DNA from: Leeuwenhoekiella blandensis MED217
Lineage (GTDB): Bacteria > Bacteroidota > Bacteroidia > Flavobacteriales > Flavobacteriaceae
Reading direction: 5' to 3'
Length of the DNA stretch: 64,000 nucleotides
Assembly: GCF_000152985.1 (NCBI RefSeq)
Contig: NZ_CH672395.1
Coordinates: 3,507,823 to 3,571,822, forward strand
Position numbers and translations under genes: made by a program. The notes under the pieces are model-generated. The model worked only from the letters and a program-made list of their open reading frames with translations. It did no database searches and was not told where the DNA came from. Numbering within the stretch: the stretch's first letter is position 1; the number at the start of each line of letters is the position of its first letter. This document shows positions 21,264 through 30,283 of the stretch, in pieces.

Positions 21264-21650
21264 ATGAAAAAAATTGTTTTGATACTTGCTGTTGGGCTTA
21301 TGACTTTAGGCCTTCAAGCTCAGGATAAAAAAGCCGCGATCACGTTCGAAACAGACGTTATAGACTATGGTGATGTCGCTCACGGAAGCGATGGTACTCG
21401 TGAATTTAAGTTTACAAATACAGGAGACGCTCCTTTAGTTATTTCTAAAGCATACTCTACTTGTGGTTGTACCGTTCCTAGTCCGCCAAAAGATCCTATC
21501 GCGCCGGGTGAAAGCGGTGTGATCAAAGTGAAATATGACACCAACCGTTCTCCGGGGCCTATACGTAAAACTATTACCGTTTATACCAATGCTTCGGCAG
21601 AACCTTATACCTTAAAAATTAAAGGGACTTTACTACCGGCGACAAATTAA
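21264..21650 (+). CDS. DUF1573 domain secreted protein
   Basis: A 128-residue exported protein: signal peptide about residues 1-20 (GLQAQ), then one DUF1573 immunoglobulin-like domain. The family core is FKFTNTGDAPLVISKAYSTCGCTVP, here split as FKFTNTGDAPLVI and STCGCTVP (CxC about residues 71-73). It closes with GTLLPATN. The family is abundant in Bacteroidota envelopes but has no settled function; it probably binds another envelope component. It is a single-gene unit with its own promoter and terminator. Confidence 0.88.
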   Translation: MKKIVLILAVGLMTLGLQAQDKKAAITFETDVIDYGDVAHGSDGTREFKFTNTGDAPLVISKAYSTCGCTVPSPPKDPIAPGESGVIKVKYDTNRSPGPIRKTITVYTNASAEPYTLKIKGTLLPATN

Positions 21651-21672
21651 AAGCCGAAAAAATATAAAATTT

Positions 21673-21698
21673 AAAAAGCGACCAATAGGTCGCTTTTT
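21673..21698 (+). terminator. Terminator after DUF1573 gene
   Basis: An 11-bp stem AAAAAGCGACC / GGTCGCTTTTT with tetraloop AATA and a following T-run, 22 bp after the stop codon. Confidence 0.88.
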
Positions 21699-21737
21699 TT
21701 TCGTGCATTGCCAAAGGGTTTAATACGTTAAGGCAAT

Positions 21738-23090
21738 TTACTGGTCTTTAATAAGTTTCTTAAGTCTTAATTTTCGATTAAACACCATCCCATTACGTTC
21801 TACTTTTAGCCGCAATACAGCACCTTCCTCTTTAAAAAAGTGCTTGGTAATATCATCAAGTTCCAAATTACGCACATCTCGGCCGTTTATTTTCACGAGT
21901 TTATCTCCTACAGCCAGGCCAGCTTCAGCTCCGGGCGAATCGTCACGTATGGCTGCAATCTCATAATTGGGTTTTAACTGCAACTGCGGAAATTGCACCA
22001 TATTGGTCTCTAAGAAAATAGTTTTGGTCGCATTATTTTCTGTAGCATTTCCTGAAGTTTTTGAGATGCTGTAATCAATATCAGCTACGAGCTCAAAACC
22101 AGAATGCTCTACAACAAGTCCGCTGCGATTGTACCTGAAGGGTTCATCAAAATATCTGTTTTTACGCAAAAACATTTTCTTTGCGCTATAATCGAGATAA
22201 ACTGTAAACCTTCTTAGAACTTCAGCTCCAATACTTCCATTCCTATAATCTACGCCATTGAGATAAGCCAGCGATAATTCGTCCGGATAGGCAACATTCA
22301 CCTTTTTAAGATTAAAATCTCCTAAAGTTAACTGCGCAATTCTAGATCGATGCCCGGTAACTTCACCATTGAGTCCCAAGCCCAAATGATCTTTAAAAGA
22401 GTTCTCAGAAACCCGAATATCCTCGTGCGTATTTTCAAACAACCACAGCGCATCACCGCTTCCTGAATCTAAAAGTAATTTTGCCTGAAAATCTGTATCG
22501 TTCTGACTTAAGCCTATATTTAAATAGGGCTTCCCTTTATTCAACTCAAATACTAATTCGGTACAAGACCGAAACTTTTTAGACCGAAACACTTCCGGCT
22601 CATAAAGCTTCACATAACTTTTTTGATAATTCAGCTCCACTGCCAAGTCTTTTAAGAGCGCATAGCCTATAATACCGTGAACCGGAAATCCCAGTCGCGG
22701 AGAAAAATTTTGCGCACTATCAGAAACGTAATAGATGGTTTGATTTATCGCTGCCGCTTCTCCAACATTAATAATGTTCTGAGTAGATTTGATCGCTTTA
22801 GTGGGTTCCCCATCTCCTGCTCCCCGCAACCAAACAGTAGATTGATTGTTAAGTTCTAGCGGGTAATCGGCTTCCGCATTAAACAAAATAGTAGAACGCA
22901 CTCCGGTGTCGAGAAGAAGAGACAATTCAACACCATTAACCTGTACAGGAATGATCATTAGATTATTCACCACATCGGCTTTAATTTTTATATGATTTTT
23001 ACCTTCAGGCAAAAGAAAAGCTCCTTGAGGAAAAACCTCAAAAGTTATCATATAAACAATTAGTGTCGATATTAAATAAACATAACGCAT
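21738..23090 (-). CDS. Retropepsin-like aspartyl protease with PDZ domain
   Basis: A 450-residue secreted protein: signal peptide about residues 1-23, two retropepsin-like lobes and a C-terminal PDZ domain. The first lobe holds LLLDTGVRST (about residue 59) and the second LLLDSGSGDALW (about 206), the two Asp of a pepsin-like pair. The PDZ core SPGAEAGLAVGDKLVKING lies near residue 390, with a basic tail after it. Probably a periplasmic or surface protease; the substrate is unknown. No neighbour shares its strand nearby. Confidence 0.87.
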   Translation of the reverse strand: MRYVYLISTLIVYMITFEVFPQGAFLLPEGKNHIKIKADVVNNLMIIPVQVNGVELSLLLDTGVRSTILFNAEADYPLELNNQSTVWLRGAGDGEPTKAIKSTQNIINVGEAAAINQTIYYVSDSAQNFSPRLGFPVHGIIGYALLKDLAVELNYQKSYVKLYEPEVFRSKKFRSCTELVFELNKGKPYLNIGLSQNDTDFQAKLLLDSGSGDALWLFENTHEDIRVSENSFKDHLGLGLNGEVTGHRSRIAQLTLGDFNLKKVNVAYPDELSLAYLNGVDYRNGSIGAEVLRRFTVYLDYSAKKMFLRKNRYFDEPFRYNRSGLVVEHSGFELVADIDYSISKTSGNATENNATKTIFLETNMVQFPQLQLKPNYEIAAIRDDSPGAEAGLAVGDKLVKINGRDVRNLELDDITKHFFKEEGAVLRLKVERNGMVFNRKLRLKKLIKDQ

Positions 23091-23202
23091 AATTAAAATG
23101 CATTTATTGTTAATTTAATAATATTCCTTCAAAAACCCGCTAACAATCTTTAAATTTTTTTCTCATTTATAATTTGCAACTTTACAGCTTAAACTAAATG
23201 AC

Positions 23203-24393
23203 ATGCCGCAAGTATCGCAAAAAGGGCAGTTGATGCCACAATCTCCTATACGTAAATTAGTACCCTTTGCTGAAGCAGCAGAAGCCAGAGGTATTAGTAT
23301 TCATCAATTAAACATCGGTCAGCCCGATATTCAAACACCTCAAACTGCGCTTGACGCTGTAAAAGAGGCTGATATTGATGTTTTATCCTACAGCCATTCT
23401 GCCGGATTTTTAAGCTATCGTCAAAAGCTGGCAGCTTATTACGGCAAACAAGGCATCGAGATGGACGCTAACGACATCATCATAACGACAGGAGGATCAG
23501 AAGCTCTTATGTTTGCTATGGGAAGCATTACAGATCCGGGTGACGAAGTCATTATCCCCGAACCTTTTTATGCAAACTACAATGGTTTTGCTACAGCTTC
23601 AGGTGTTACCGTAAAGCCGGTGATCTCTTCTTTTGAAAGTGGTTTTGCGCTTCCTCCTATTTCTGAATTTGAAAAACAGATTACCGATAAAACCAAAGCA
23701 ATCATTATTTGTAATCCTGGAAATCCTACCGGTTACTTGTATAACAAAGACGAACTCAACCAACTTTCTGAATTGGTTAAAAAGCACGATCTGTTTTTAA
23801 TTGCAGACGAAGTTTACCGCGAGTTTGCCTACGATGGCTTACAGCATAATTCGGTTTTGAATCAACGTGAGATCGACGCGCATACGATTATGATCGATTC
23901 GGTTTCTAAGCGTTTTTCTATGTGTGGTGCACGTATTGGATGCATCGTAAGTCGCAATAAAGAACTTATGGCGACAGCAATGAAATTTGCTCAGGCGCGT
24001 TTGAGTCCGCCAACGTTAGCTCAAATTGCAAGTGAAGCTGCTCTAGATACACCGCAGTCTTATTTTGACGAGGTAATTTCTGAATATGTTGACCGTAGAG
24101 ATACGCTGGTTGCAGGGTTAGAAGCTATTCCCGGTGTGCGTGTTGCTAAGCCTAAAGGTGCATTTTACTGCATCGCCGAGCTTCCCGTAAAGAATTCTGA
24201 TGATTTTGCACAGTGGCTTTTAGAGTCTTTTGAGGTCAACAAAAAGACGGTAATGGTCGCTCCAGCAGCAGGTTTTTACTCAACTCCGGGCGAAGGTTTA
24301 AATCAAGTGCGTATCGCTTACGTACTTAAAAAAGAAGATTTGATTGAAGCGGTTGAACTTTTAAAAGAAGCTTTAAGCCAGTATAAAGACTAA
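23203..24393 (+). CDS. PLP-dependent class I aminotransferase
   Basis: A 396-residue fold-type I aminotransferase of the aspartate/aromatic group. Recognisable blocks are LNIGQPDIQTP near residue 39, the cofactor-phosphate region TTGGSEAL, CNPGNPTGYLY, IADEVYREF and the Schiff-base lysine (about residue 236) in DSVSKRFSMCGARIG. The amino donor cannot be fixed from sequence. It is followed by murB with no gap (stop 24393, ATG 24394), so both are in one operon. Confidence 0.93.
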   Translation: MPQVSQKGQLMPQSPIRKLVPFAEAAEARGISIHQLNIGQPDIQTPQTALDAVKEADIDVLSYSHSAGFLSYRQKLAAYYGKQGIEMDANDIIITTGGSEALMFAMGSITDPGDEVIIPEPFYANYNGFATASGVTVKPVISSFESGFALPPISEFEKQITDKTKAIIICNPGNPTGYLYNKDELNQLSELVKKHDLFLIADEVYREFAYDGLQHNSVLNQREIDAHTIMIDSVSKRFSMCGARIGCIVSRNKELMATAMKFAQARLSPPTLAQIASEAALDTPQSYFDEVISEYVDRRDTLVAGLEAIPGVRVAKPKGAFYCIAELPVKNSDDFAQWLLESFEVNKKTVMVAPAAGFYSTPGEGLNQVRIAYVLKKEDLIEAVELLKEALSQYKD

Positions 24394-25410
24394 ATGCAAA
24401 TTCAGGAAAACGCTTCTTTAAAACCGTACAATACCTTTGGTATTTCAGCAAAAGCAAAAGCATTTATTTCGGTTTCAAATATCGAAATGCTTAAACAAGC
24501 TTTGGCAAATTCTGCATATCCTAAAAAGTTTATTTTGGGTGGCGGCAGTAATATGCTGCTGAAAAATGATGTAGACGCTCTTGTGATCCACATCGCTTTA
24601 AAGGGAATTAAGACGGTAAAAGAAACGGATGAAGCGATTTGGTTAGAAGTTGCCGGCGGCGAAAACTGGCATAAGTTTGTGATGCATTGTGTGGAGCAAG
24701 GCTATGGTGGTGTAGAAAATATGGCACTTATTCCCGGCAATGTAGGTACGGCTCCTGTTCAAAATATTGGTGCTTACGGCGTAGAATTGAAAGATCATTT
24801 TCACAGCTGTACTGCAATTCACAGAACCACGCTAGAACAAAAAACCTTCTCGCTTGAAGCTTGTCGTTTTGGTTATAGAGATTCGGTTTTTAAAAATGAG
24901 TTGAAAGACCAATACGTCATTACTGCGGTTACGTTTAAGCTTGACAAGACAAATCATACATTAAACACCGGTTACGGGGCAATTCAAGAAGTACTTGCTG
25001 AAAAGCAAATCAATAATCCTACGATAAAAGATATTGCTCAAGCGGTCATTGATATTAGGTCTTCAAAACTTCCCAACCCTGATGAATTAGGCAACAGCGG
25101 GAGCTTTTTTAAGAATCCCGTGATCTCGATAAAGCAGTTTGAAAAGTTACAGCAAGAGCATCCTAAAGTTCCATTTTACACGGTTTCAGAAACTGAAATT
25201 AAAATTCCTGCGGGTTGGCTTATTGAACGGGCCGGATTTAAAGGAAAACGTTTTGGTGATGCCGGTGTTCATAAAAATCAAGCTTTAGTTCTCGTGAATT
25301 ATGGCAATGCAAGCGGTAACGAAATCTGGGATTTGGCGCTGCGAATTCAGAAAGAAGTTCTTCAGCAATTTGGCATTGAGATTCAGCCTGAAGTCAATAT
25401 TATAGAATAA
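24394..25410 (+). CDS. murB: UDP-N-acetylenolpyruvoylglucosamine reductase
   Basis: FAD-dependent enzyme completing UDP-N-acetylmuramate synthesis for peptidoglycan; 338 residues, type I (E. coli-like) MurB. It opens with the family phrase YNTFGI, then the FAD-binding GGGSNML (about 50-56), LIPGNVGTAPVQNIGAYG, and the catalytic serine loop GNSGSFFKNP (about 232-241). The proton-relay glutamate lies near the C-terminus (QPEVNIIE). It is translated directly after the aminotransferase and ends at a 17-bp hairpin. Confidence 0.96.
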   Translation: MQIQENASLKPYNTFGISAKAKAFISVSNIEMLKQALANSAYPKKFILGGGSNMLLKNDVDALVIHIALKGIKTVKETDEAIWLEVAGGENWHKFVMHCVEQGYGGVENMALIPGNVGTAPVQNIGAYGVELKDHFHSCTAIHRTTLEQKTFSLEACRFGYRDSVFKNELKDQYVITAVTFKLDKTNHTLNTGYGAIQEVLAEKQINNPTIKDIAQAVIDIRSSKLPNPDELGNSGSFFKNPVISIKQFEKLQQEHPKVPFYTVSETEIKIPAGWLIERAGFKGKRFGDAGVHKNQALVLVNYGNASGNEIWDLALRIQKEVLQQFGIEIQPEVNIIE

Positions 25411-25450
25411 CTAAAAATCCGTTTCAATGCTATTTGAAACGGATTTTTAG
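25411..25450 (+). terminator. Terminator after murB
   Basis: A perfect 17-bp inverted repeat (25411-25427 with 25434-25450) with a six-base loop begins immediately after the murB stop. A- and T-runs at the ends suit both strands. Confidence 0.85.
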
Positions 25451-25533
25451 CTTCCGCATATTTCACAACACTCGATTCAAATTTAACAGTAGGTTTTGTT
25501 ATCCTCACTCCGTAAATACGACCAAGCATTTGC

Positions 25534-25564
25534 TTTGGGCTCAAGGCTTCATTTTGTATCTTTG
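25534..25564 (+). promoter_or_regulatory. Strong Bacteroidota promoter
   Basis: TTTG (25534-25537), exactly 19 bases, then TATCTTTG (25557-25564): a textbook match to TTTG-N19-TAnnTTTG. It drives the small CxxC protein gene, whose ATG is 18 bp downstream, and probably the following glycosyltransferase, sigma factor and transporter genes. Confidence 0.8.
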
Positions 25565-25581
25565 CACTATATATTTTAGTT

Positions 25582-25785
25582 ATGAAACTACTATTGATCA
25601 CATTACTTTTATTAGGACTTGCTTTTGCCGGAATTGCAATTAAGATCTGGGCAAAAAAAGACGGTAAATTTGCCGGAACTTGTGCAAGCCAAAATCCTTA
25701 CCTGAACAAAAGTGGTGAAGCTTGTGGTATGTGCGGTAAGATGCCGGACGAAATTGGCGACTGCTCTACGCAAAAAGCCTCATAA
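25582..25785 (+). CDS. Small membrane-anchored CxxC protein
   Basis: A 67-residue protein with one N-terminal membrane or signal segment (residues 2-23) and a short outside domain with four cysteines (GTCASQ, GEACGMCGK, GDCS). The CGMCGK motif could bind a metal or form disulphides. Similar small proteins occur in flavobacteria without assigned function. It has the best promoter in the window and precedes the glycosyltransferase by nine bases, so it leads that transcription unit. Confidence 0.75.
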   Translation: MKLLLITLLLLGLAFAGIAIKIWAKKDGKFAGTCASQNPYLNKSGEACGMCGKMPDEIGDCSTQKAS

Positions 25786-25794
25786 ATTCTTGGC

Positions 25795-26898
25795 TTGACT
25801 TTTTTAAGTCCATTCCTCTTTTACAGCTTTCTCCTTATCTGCTGTATCAACTTAGGGTATTTCCTTTACTTTTCGGTATTTAACGCTGAAGAGAAAAAAG
25901 AAAACAACAATTCGCATTTTGATGGAATTTCTATCATTATTTGTGCTAAAAATGAAGCAGCGCATCTCCTTGGTTTAATTGAAAAACTCCTTTTTCAGGA
26001 TTATCCTCTTTTTGAAATTGTATTGATCAACGATCACTCTAGCGATGCAAGCCTGAGTATTATGCAGGATTTTGAAAAGAGAAATGCTAACATTTCAGTT
26101 TTTGATCTTAAATCTTCTACCGGAAAAAAGGCAGGAATAACGCTAGGAATCAAAAATGCGCAATACGAAACCTTAGTTTTCACAGATGCCGATTGTCTCC
26201 CCGCGTCAAATCAATGGCTCAAAAAAATGAGCGCAGCCTTTTCAAGAGAAACACAAATCGTCCTCGGTTATGGGGCTTATAAAAAATTTAAAGGATCGGT
26301 TCTCAATAAACTCATCCGTTTTGAAACGCTACTCACGGCGTTGCAATATTGCTCTTACGCTTTACGCAAAAATCCCTATATGGGAGTAGGCAGAAATCTT
26401 GCCTATTCCAAATCGCTTTTCAATACTTCAGGTGGCTTTGAAGCGCACAATCACGTGAAGCCCGGAGACGATGATCTTTTTGTAAATCAAAATGCTACAC
26501 CAACAAATGTAGCAGTCTGTACTAAACCGGAAGCATTTACGATTTCTGCTCCAAAGACCAACTGGAGGGATTGGTTTATTCAGAAAAGAAGACACGTGGG
26601 CGTCGCTCATTTGTACCTACCTAAACACCAATTACAACTGGGAATGTTTTATACCTCGCAGCTTTTATTTTTTATACTCTTTGCTTTGGTACTCGTCACT
26701 CAAGGATATTTATTACCTGCGGTAGGCTTATTTTTTACGCGTGAGTTGTATGTTTGGCGTGTTTATGCAAAAGCTGCAAAGAAGCTGAAAGAACAGGATC
26801 TGATATTTTATTCCCTCTTGCTAGAACCATTTTTAGTGAGCTTGCAATTGCTTATCTTTATAACAAACACACTGGTAAAACCCCGCCGTTGGAAGTAA
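25795..26898 (+). CDS. Family 2 glycosyltransferase, membrane
   Basis: A 367-residue GT-A glycosyltransferase. An N-terminal membrane segment (about residues 3-27) precedes the catalytic domain with IIICAKNEA, LINDHSSDAS, the DxD-type FTDADCLP (about residue 130) and the acceptor-side GDDDLF; Q-R/K-RRH (QKRRHVG, about 263-269) resembles the QxxRW-like motif of processive enzymes. Two to three hydrophobic segments follow. It probably builds a polysaccharide or glycolipid. It appears to start with TTG at 25795, since no ATG occurs before the catalytic core. Confidence 0.88.
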   Translation: MTFLSPFLFYSFLLICCINLGYFLYFSVFNAEEKKENNNSHFDGISIIICAKNEAAHLLGLIEKLLFQDYPLFEIVLINDHSSDASLSIMQDFEKRNANISVFDLKSSTGKKAGITLGIKNAQYETLVFTDADCLPASNQWLKKMSAAFSRETQIVLGYGAYKKFKGSVLNKLIRFETLLTALQYCSYALRKNPYMGVGRNLAYSKSLFNTSGGFEAHNHVKPGDDDLFVNQNATPTNVAVCTKPEAFTISAPKTNWRDWFIQKRRHVGVAHLYLPKHQLQLGMFYTSQLLFFILFALVLVTQGYLLPAVGLFFTRELYVWRVYAKAAKKLKEQDLIFYSLLLEPFLVSLQLLIFITNTLVKPRRWK

Positions 26899-27446
26899 AT
26901 CAAGACATCGTCAATAACAAAATAATTCAAGCTAAAGCAGGAAGTCAGAGCGCTTATAATTACCTGCTCAACACCCATTGGAATATGGTTTACCGCTTTC
27001 AGCTTGACCGTACTAAAGACGAATTTAAAGCGGAAGAAATTACGATTCAGACCTTTGCGAAAGCCTTTAATCAATTAGAGTCGTTTGACAATGCCTATAA
27101 ATTCAGTACGTGGTTGATCACGATTTCTAAGAATTTACACATTGATTTACTTCGGAAAGAAAGCAGCAGGCAGCGTCATTTCAGTAAAGATGAAAAGATG
27201 AATAAAGTAGTTGACGACAACCCAACTGCTGAAGACGCGCTCATCACAGAACAAAGTCTTTCTGAACTCAAAGGGCATATCAAAAAACTTAAACCGCATT
27301 ATCAAGAAATGATAAATTTGCGCTACTTTCAAGAAATGAGTTACAAAGAAATGGCGCAAACTTTAAACGAACCTATGAGTAATGTGAAGGTGAAATTATT
27401 GCGCGCACGCCGCTTACTATCAGACTTGATTGAAAAAGAGCAATAA
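26889..27446 (+). CDS. Sigma-70-family RNA polymerase sigma factor
   Basis: A 185-residue ECF-like sigma factor with region 2 (AEEITIQTFAKAFNQLESF..WLITISKNLHIDLLRK, written here in parts) and region 4 (HYQEMINLRYFQEMSYKEMAQTL, then NVKVKLLRARRLL). The preferred start is the TTG at 26889, giving MEVNQDIVNNK; longer frames enter the glycosyltransferase gene. It overlaps that gene by ten bases and is therefore translationally coupled to it. No anti-sigma gene is adjacent. The regulon is unknown. Confidence 0.88.
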   Translation: MEVNQDIVNNKIIQAKAGSQSAYNYLLNTHWNMVYRFQLDRTKDEFKAEEITIQTFAKAFNQLESFDNAYKFSTWLITISKNLHIDLLRKESSRQRHFSKDEKMNKVVDDNPTAEDALITEQSLSELKGHIKKLKPHYQEMINLRYFQEMSYKEMAQTLNEPMSNVKVKLLRARRLLSDLIEKEQ

Positions 27447-27452
27447 GCAATC

Positions 27453-28667
27453 ATGAAAGCATTTTTTAAACAGTTGGGTCCCGGTCTTTTATTTGCCGGT
27501 GCTGCTATTGGTGTATCCCATTTGGTTCAGTCTACCCGTGCGGGAGCTGATTATGGCTTAGGTTTAGTCTGGGCGTTGGTGCTTATTCACATTATAAAAT
27601 ATCCTTTTTTTCAGTTTGGTCCCAGATATGCCGCCGCTACCGGCCAAAGTCTTCTAGACGGTTATAAACGTCTGGGTAAAGCCGTTTTAATAATTTATTT
27701 CTGCATCAACTTACTTACGATTTTCACCATTCAAACCGCGGTAACCATCGTAACGGCAGGTATTGCTACCTATATCTTTGATGTGAACTGGGACATCACA
27801 ATCTGGTCTCTGATCATTACCGGCATTTGCGCTGTAATTTTAATAATTGGCCGCTACAATCTCTTAGATCGCTTGATGAAAGTCATCGTGATCACGCTCA
27901 CGATAAGCACGCTTGCTGCAGCTTTTATGGCAGGCTCACAAACTTCTGAAGCTGTTAGTTTAACTCAAATTCTTCCTAAAGATTCTGTGGGTATTGCATT
28001 TCTTATCGCATTTATGGGCTGGATGCCCGCGCCTTTAGACATTTCTATCTGGCATTCCTTATGGTCTTTGGAAAAAGCTAAAAGTGGTACGATCACACCA
28101 AAATCTGCTGTGTTTGATTTTAACATCGGCTTTCTAGGCACTATAATCGTTGGCACCTGTTTTGTAGCATTAGGCACGTTTATTATGTTTCATAGCGGTA
28201 GCAGCTTTAGCTCTAGCGGTGTTGCTTTTGCACAGCAATTAATTGATATGTACACCGGTAGTCTGGGTAATTGGGCATTTTACCTCATTGGTATCGCAGC
28301 CTTGACGACTATGTTTAGTACAACGCTTACAACTTTAGACGCTTCGCCGCGCTCCATGGCAAAAGCATTAGAACTTATCACCGAAAAAGAAAACAAGAAT
28401 AGTTATCTCATTTGGATCATCATTCTCATTCTGGGCACTGTGGGTATTCTTTTCTTTTTGACCAACGAGATGGGAACACTGGTAAACATTGCAACCATCC
28501 TTTCTTTTTTGACTGCTCCGTTTTTTGCGATCAGTAATGTACTGGTAATGAACAGCGCCGAAGTGCCAGAAGAACATCGACCAAGCAAACTGCTTAATTA
28601 TTTCAGTTGGTTTGCTATCGTATTGCTCGTTCTTTTCAGCTTGTGGTATTTGAGTACGCTATTCTGA
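27453..28667 (+). CDS. Nramp-family transporter lacking the DPGN motif
   Basis: A 404-residue membrane protein with about eleven hydrophobic segments and the overall order of Nramp transporters (LeuT fold). The first helix reads GAAIGVSHLVQSTRAGADYG instead of carrying the metal-coordinating DPGN of MntH, while the sixth helix keeps a Met-Pro pair (FMGWMPAPLDIS). The substrate may therefore differ from Mn/Fe. It starts seven bases after the sigma-factor stop and converges with the Lrp gene; their coding ends overlap by nine bases. Confidence 0.85.
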   Translation: MKAFFKQLGPGLLFAGAAIGVSHLVQSTRAGADYGLGLVWALVLIHIIKYPFFQFGPRYAAATGQSLLDGYKRLGKAVLIIYFCINLLTIFTIQTAVTIVTAGIATYIFDVNWDITIWSLIITGICAVILIIGRYNLLDRLMKVIVITLTISTLAAAFMAGSQTSEAVSLTQILPKDSVGIAFLIAFMGWMPAPLDISIWHSLWSLEKAKSGTITPKSAVFDFNIGFLGTIIVGTCFVALGTFIMFHSGSSFSSSGVAFAQQLIDMYTGSLGNWAFYLIGIAALTTMFSTTLTTLDASPRSMAKALELITEKENKNSYLIWIIILILGTVGILFFLTNEMGTLVNIATILSFLTAPFFAISNVLVMNSAEVPEEHRPSKLLNYFSWFAIVLLVLFSLWYLSTLF

Positions 28668-29126
28668 TTTTTTCTTTCGTTCTTCCTTGCGAGTTCTAAT
28701 GGGTGCATTTTCTATAACGGTAGAAAGCACAATATGCGTTTTGGTCTCGCCATACGTAATGAGTTTATCGATAAATTCTTCTAGATGGAATTGATCAAAA
28801 AGTACCACTTCCATAAAAATATTTTCATTCCCCGTAATTCGATAGCAATTGAGCACTTCGCTAAAATCATGAACCTTCTCTAAGAAGGGTTTCAGCCTTC
28901 CCATAAAAGCCCTCAACGTGATTATAGCTTTAAGTTGATGACCCGATTCTATATGAGAGATTTCAGCTTTATAACCTATTAAAACACCAGCATCTTCCAT
29001 CTTACGAATGCGCTCTGCAACGGCAGGCGAAGTGATGCCCACTTCACGCCCAATCGCACTCACACTCATACGCGCATTGCGTTGTAGAATTTGAAGAATT
29101 TTCCAGTTTGTAGAATCAATATGCAT
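28659..29126 (-). CDS. Lrp/AsnC-family transcriptional regulator
   Basis: A 155-residue regulator: N-terminal HTH (residues 1-60, with ILQILQRNARMSVSAIGREV and AERIRKMEDAGVI-like segment) and a C-terminal RAM ligand domain (ITLRAFMGRLKPF, YRITGNENIFMEV). The ATG at 29126 gives the normal Lrp start MHIDSTNWKIL. It lies divergent to the paralogue pair at 29241, with a 114-bp AT-rich region between, and may control it or its own synthesis. The ligand, usually an amino acid, is unknown. Confidence 0.93.
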   Translation of the reverse strand: MHIDSTNWKILQILQRNARMSVSAIGREVGITSPAVAERIRKMEDAGVLIGYKAEISHIESGHQLKAIITLRAFMGRLKPFLEKVHDFSEVLNCYRITGNENIFMEVVLFDQFHLEEFIDKLITYGETKTHIVLSTVIENAPIRTRKEERKKKSE

Positions 29127-29240
29127 TTTTAAACAAATTAGATTTATTTCTTTAAAAATTAAAGTAAATACAAATTTACACTTTAAAATCAAAATATATA
29201 AGTTTTGAAATACCGCTAAATTTGAATCACAATTTAAACG

Positions 29241-29624
29241 ATGACTTACGTACCACGAAATACGCATCTTTATAACCAAGCAATCGAGATCCTGAAGCTT
29301 TCGCGCTCAGTATCAAACTATTTGGTTTATGATCTTGCCCATCTCAAGAAAGATGGCAGCGAAGATCCATGCGTATATTTTACCGGTGATATCGTACGTC
29401 AATCAGACTCACTCGCTCCGGAAATTTTAAAAGCCGAAAACCAAGCTTTTCAAGACGACCGATTAAAACACGCTGCTTCTTTAGACCAGTTGACTTCTAG
29501 TCTATACCGCACGTGTGAACGTCTGGAGCGCGCAGAAAGCAATGGAAAAGACTTCGTACGCATATTGCGTCGCGAAATTCGAAAATTCAGAAAGCTTCAG
29601 CATAAATGGATGATGACCTTATAG
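29241..29624 (+). CDS. Helical protein of unknown function (paralogue 1)
   Basis: A 127-residue, probably all-helical soluble protein. I do not recognise a family. LYNQAIEILKLSRSVSNYL at residues 10-28 matches LFKKATEILKLANRIAEIA in the next gene, and both share the order of a middle RQSD/RED-type segment and a C-terminal LRREIRKFRKL / LRNEIEDFRIL helix, so the two are tandem paralogues. A TAAATTTG -7-like element lies at 29217-29224. It looks like a four-helix bundle of the S23/four-helix type, but this is only a shape impression. Confidence 0.7.
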   Translation: MTYVPRNTHLYNQAIEILKLSRSVSNYLVYDLAHLKKDGSEDPCVYFTGDIVRQSDSLAPEILKAENQAFQDDRLKHAASLDQLTSSLYRTCERLERAESNGKDFVRILRREIRKFRKLQHKWMMTL

Positions 29625-29715
29625 GTACATCTATTTCTTTGAAAAGAATGTTTTGTATTTTTAAATCAATCCTTTCACCCCTATATTAAGGCTCAGATTT
29701 AAAGCTAGAAAACAC

Positions 29716-30243
29716 ATGCCATCAGAAGACGATTTTAATTCGCAAAATGATTATCAAGATAGCGAACTCTTTAAAAAAGCAACCGAAATTTTAAAGTTGG
29801 CCAATCGTATTGCAGAGATTGCAGCGTCTTATGAGATTGACTCAAAAGACAAAAATGAACAAGAAATTTTGCGCAGTCAAGCCTTGTTCATACGTGAAGA
29901 TGCATCAATCATTCCTTCAAAGATTGCTGGAGCTTATCATTGTGACCTTTATGACATTAAGATGGAAAAGGCCACTATCATTCGCAAATGTGCACGCGAT
30001 CTCGCAACACATATGACCGGTTTAGAGATGTTTGGTTTTAAAGAAACCGAATACCTCAACTTACTTCGTAACGAGATTGAAGATTTCAGGATTTTATTTG
30101 CAGAATGGGTAAAGACTTTTGACCCGTGGAATTACATGATAGATCGCTGGGGACTCTTTAATCCACCGGGAATCAATTATAACGATCCCGATCCGGACGA
30201 CGATTTACCTTTTGATCCCGACGATCTTGATTTTGAAGATTAA
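29716..30243 (+). CDS. Helical protein of unknown function (paralogue 2, acidic tail)
   Basis: A 175-residue helical protein paralogous to the preceding gene. The bundle region spans about residues 16-135; the C-terminus from about residue 150 is a strongly acidic, proline-rich tail (NDPDPDDDLPFDPDD) absent from paralogue 1. The copies have diverged greatly, so the duplication is old. It is 91 bp downstream of paralogue 1 and probably in the same transcript, ended by the hairpin at 30344. No function can be assigned. Confidence 0.7.
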   Translation: MPSEDDFNSQNDYQDSELFKKATEILKLANRIAEIAASYEIDSKDKNEQEILRSQALFIREDASIIPSKIAGAYHCDLYDIKMEKATIIRKCARDLATHMTGLEMFGFKETEYLNLLRNEIEDFRILFAEWVKTFDPWNYMIDRWGLFNPPGINYNDPDPDDDLPFDPDDLDFED

Positions 30244-30283
30244 AAACAGTAAACTAAATCAAGTTAAGCCTATGCGGCATTGA

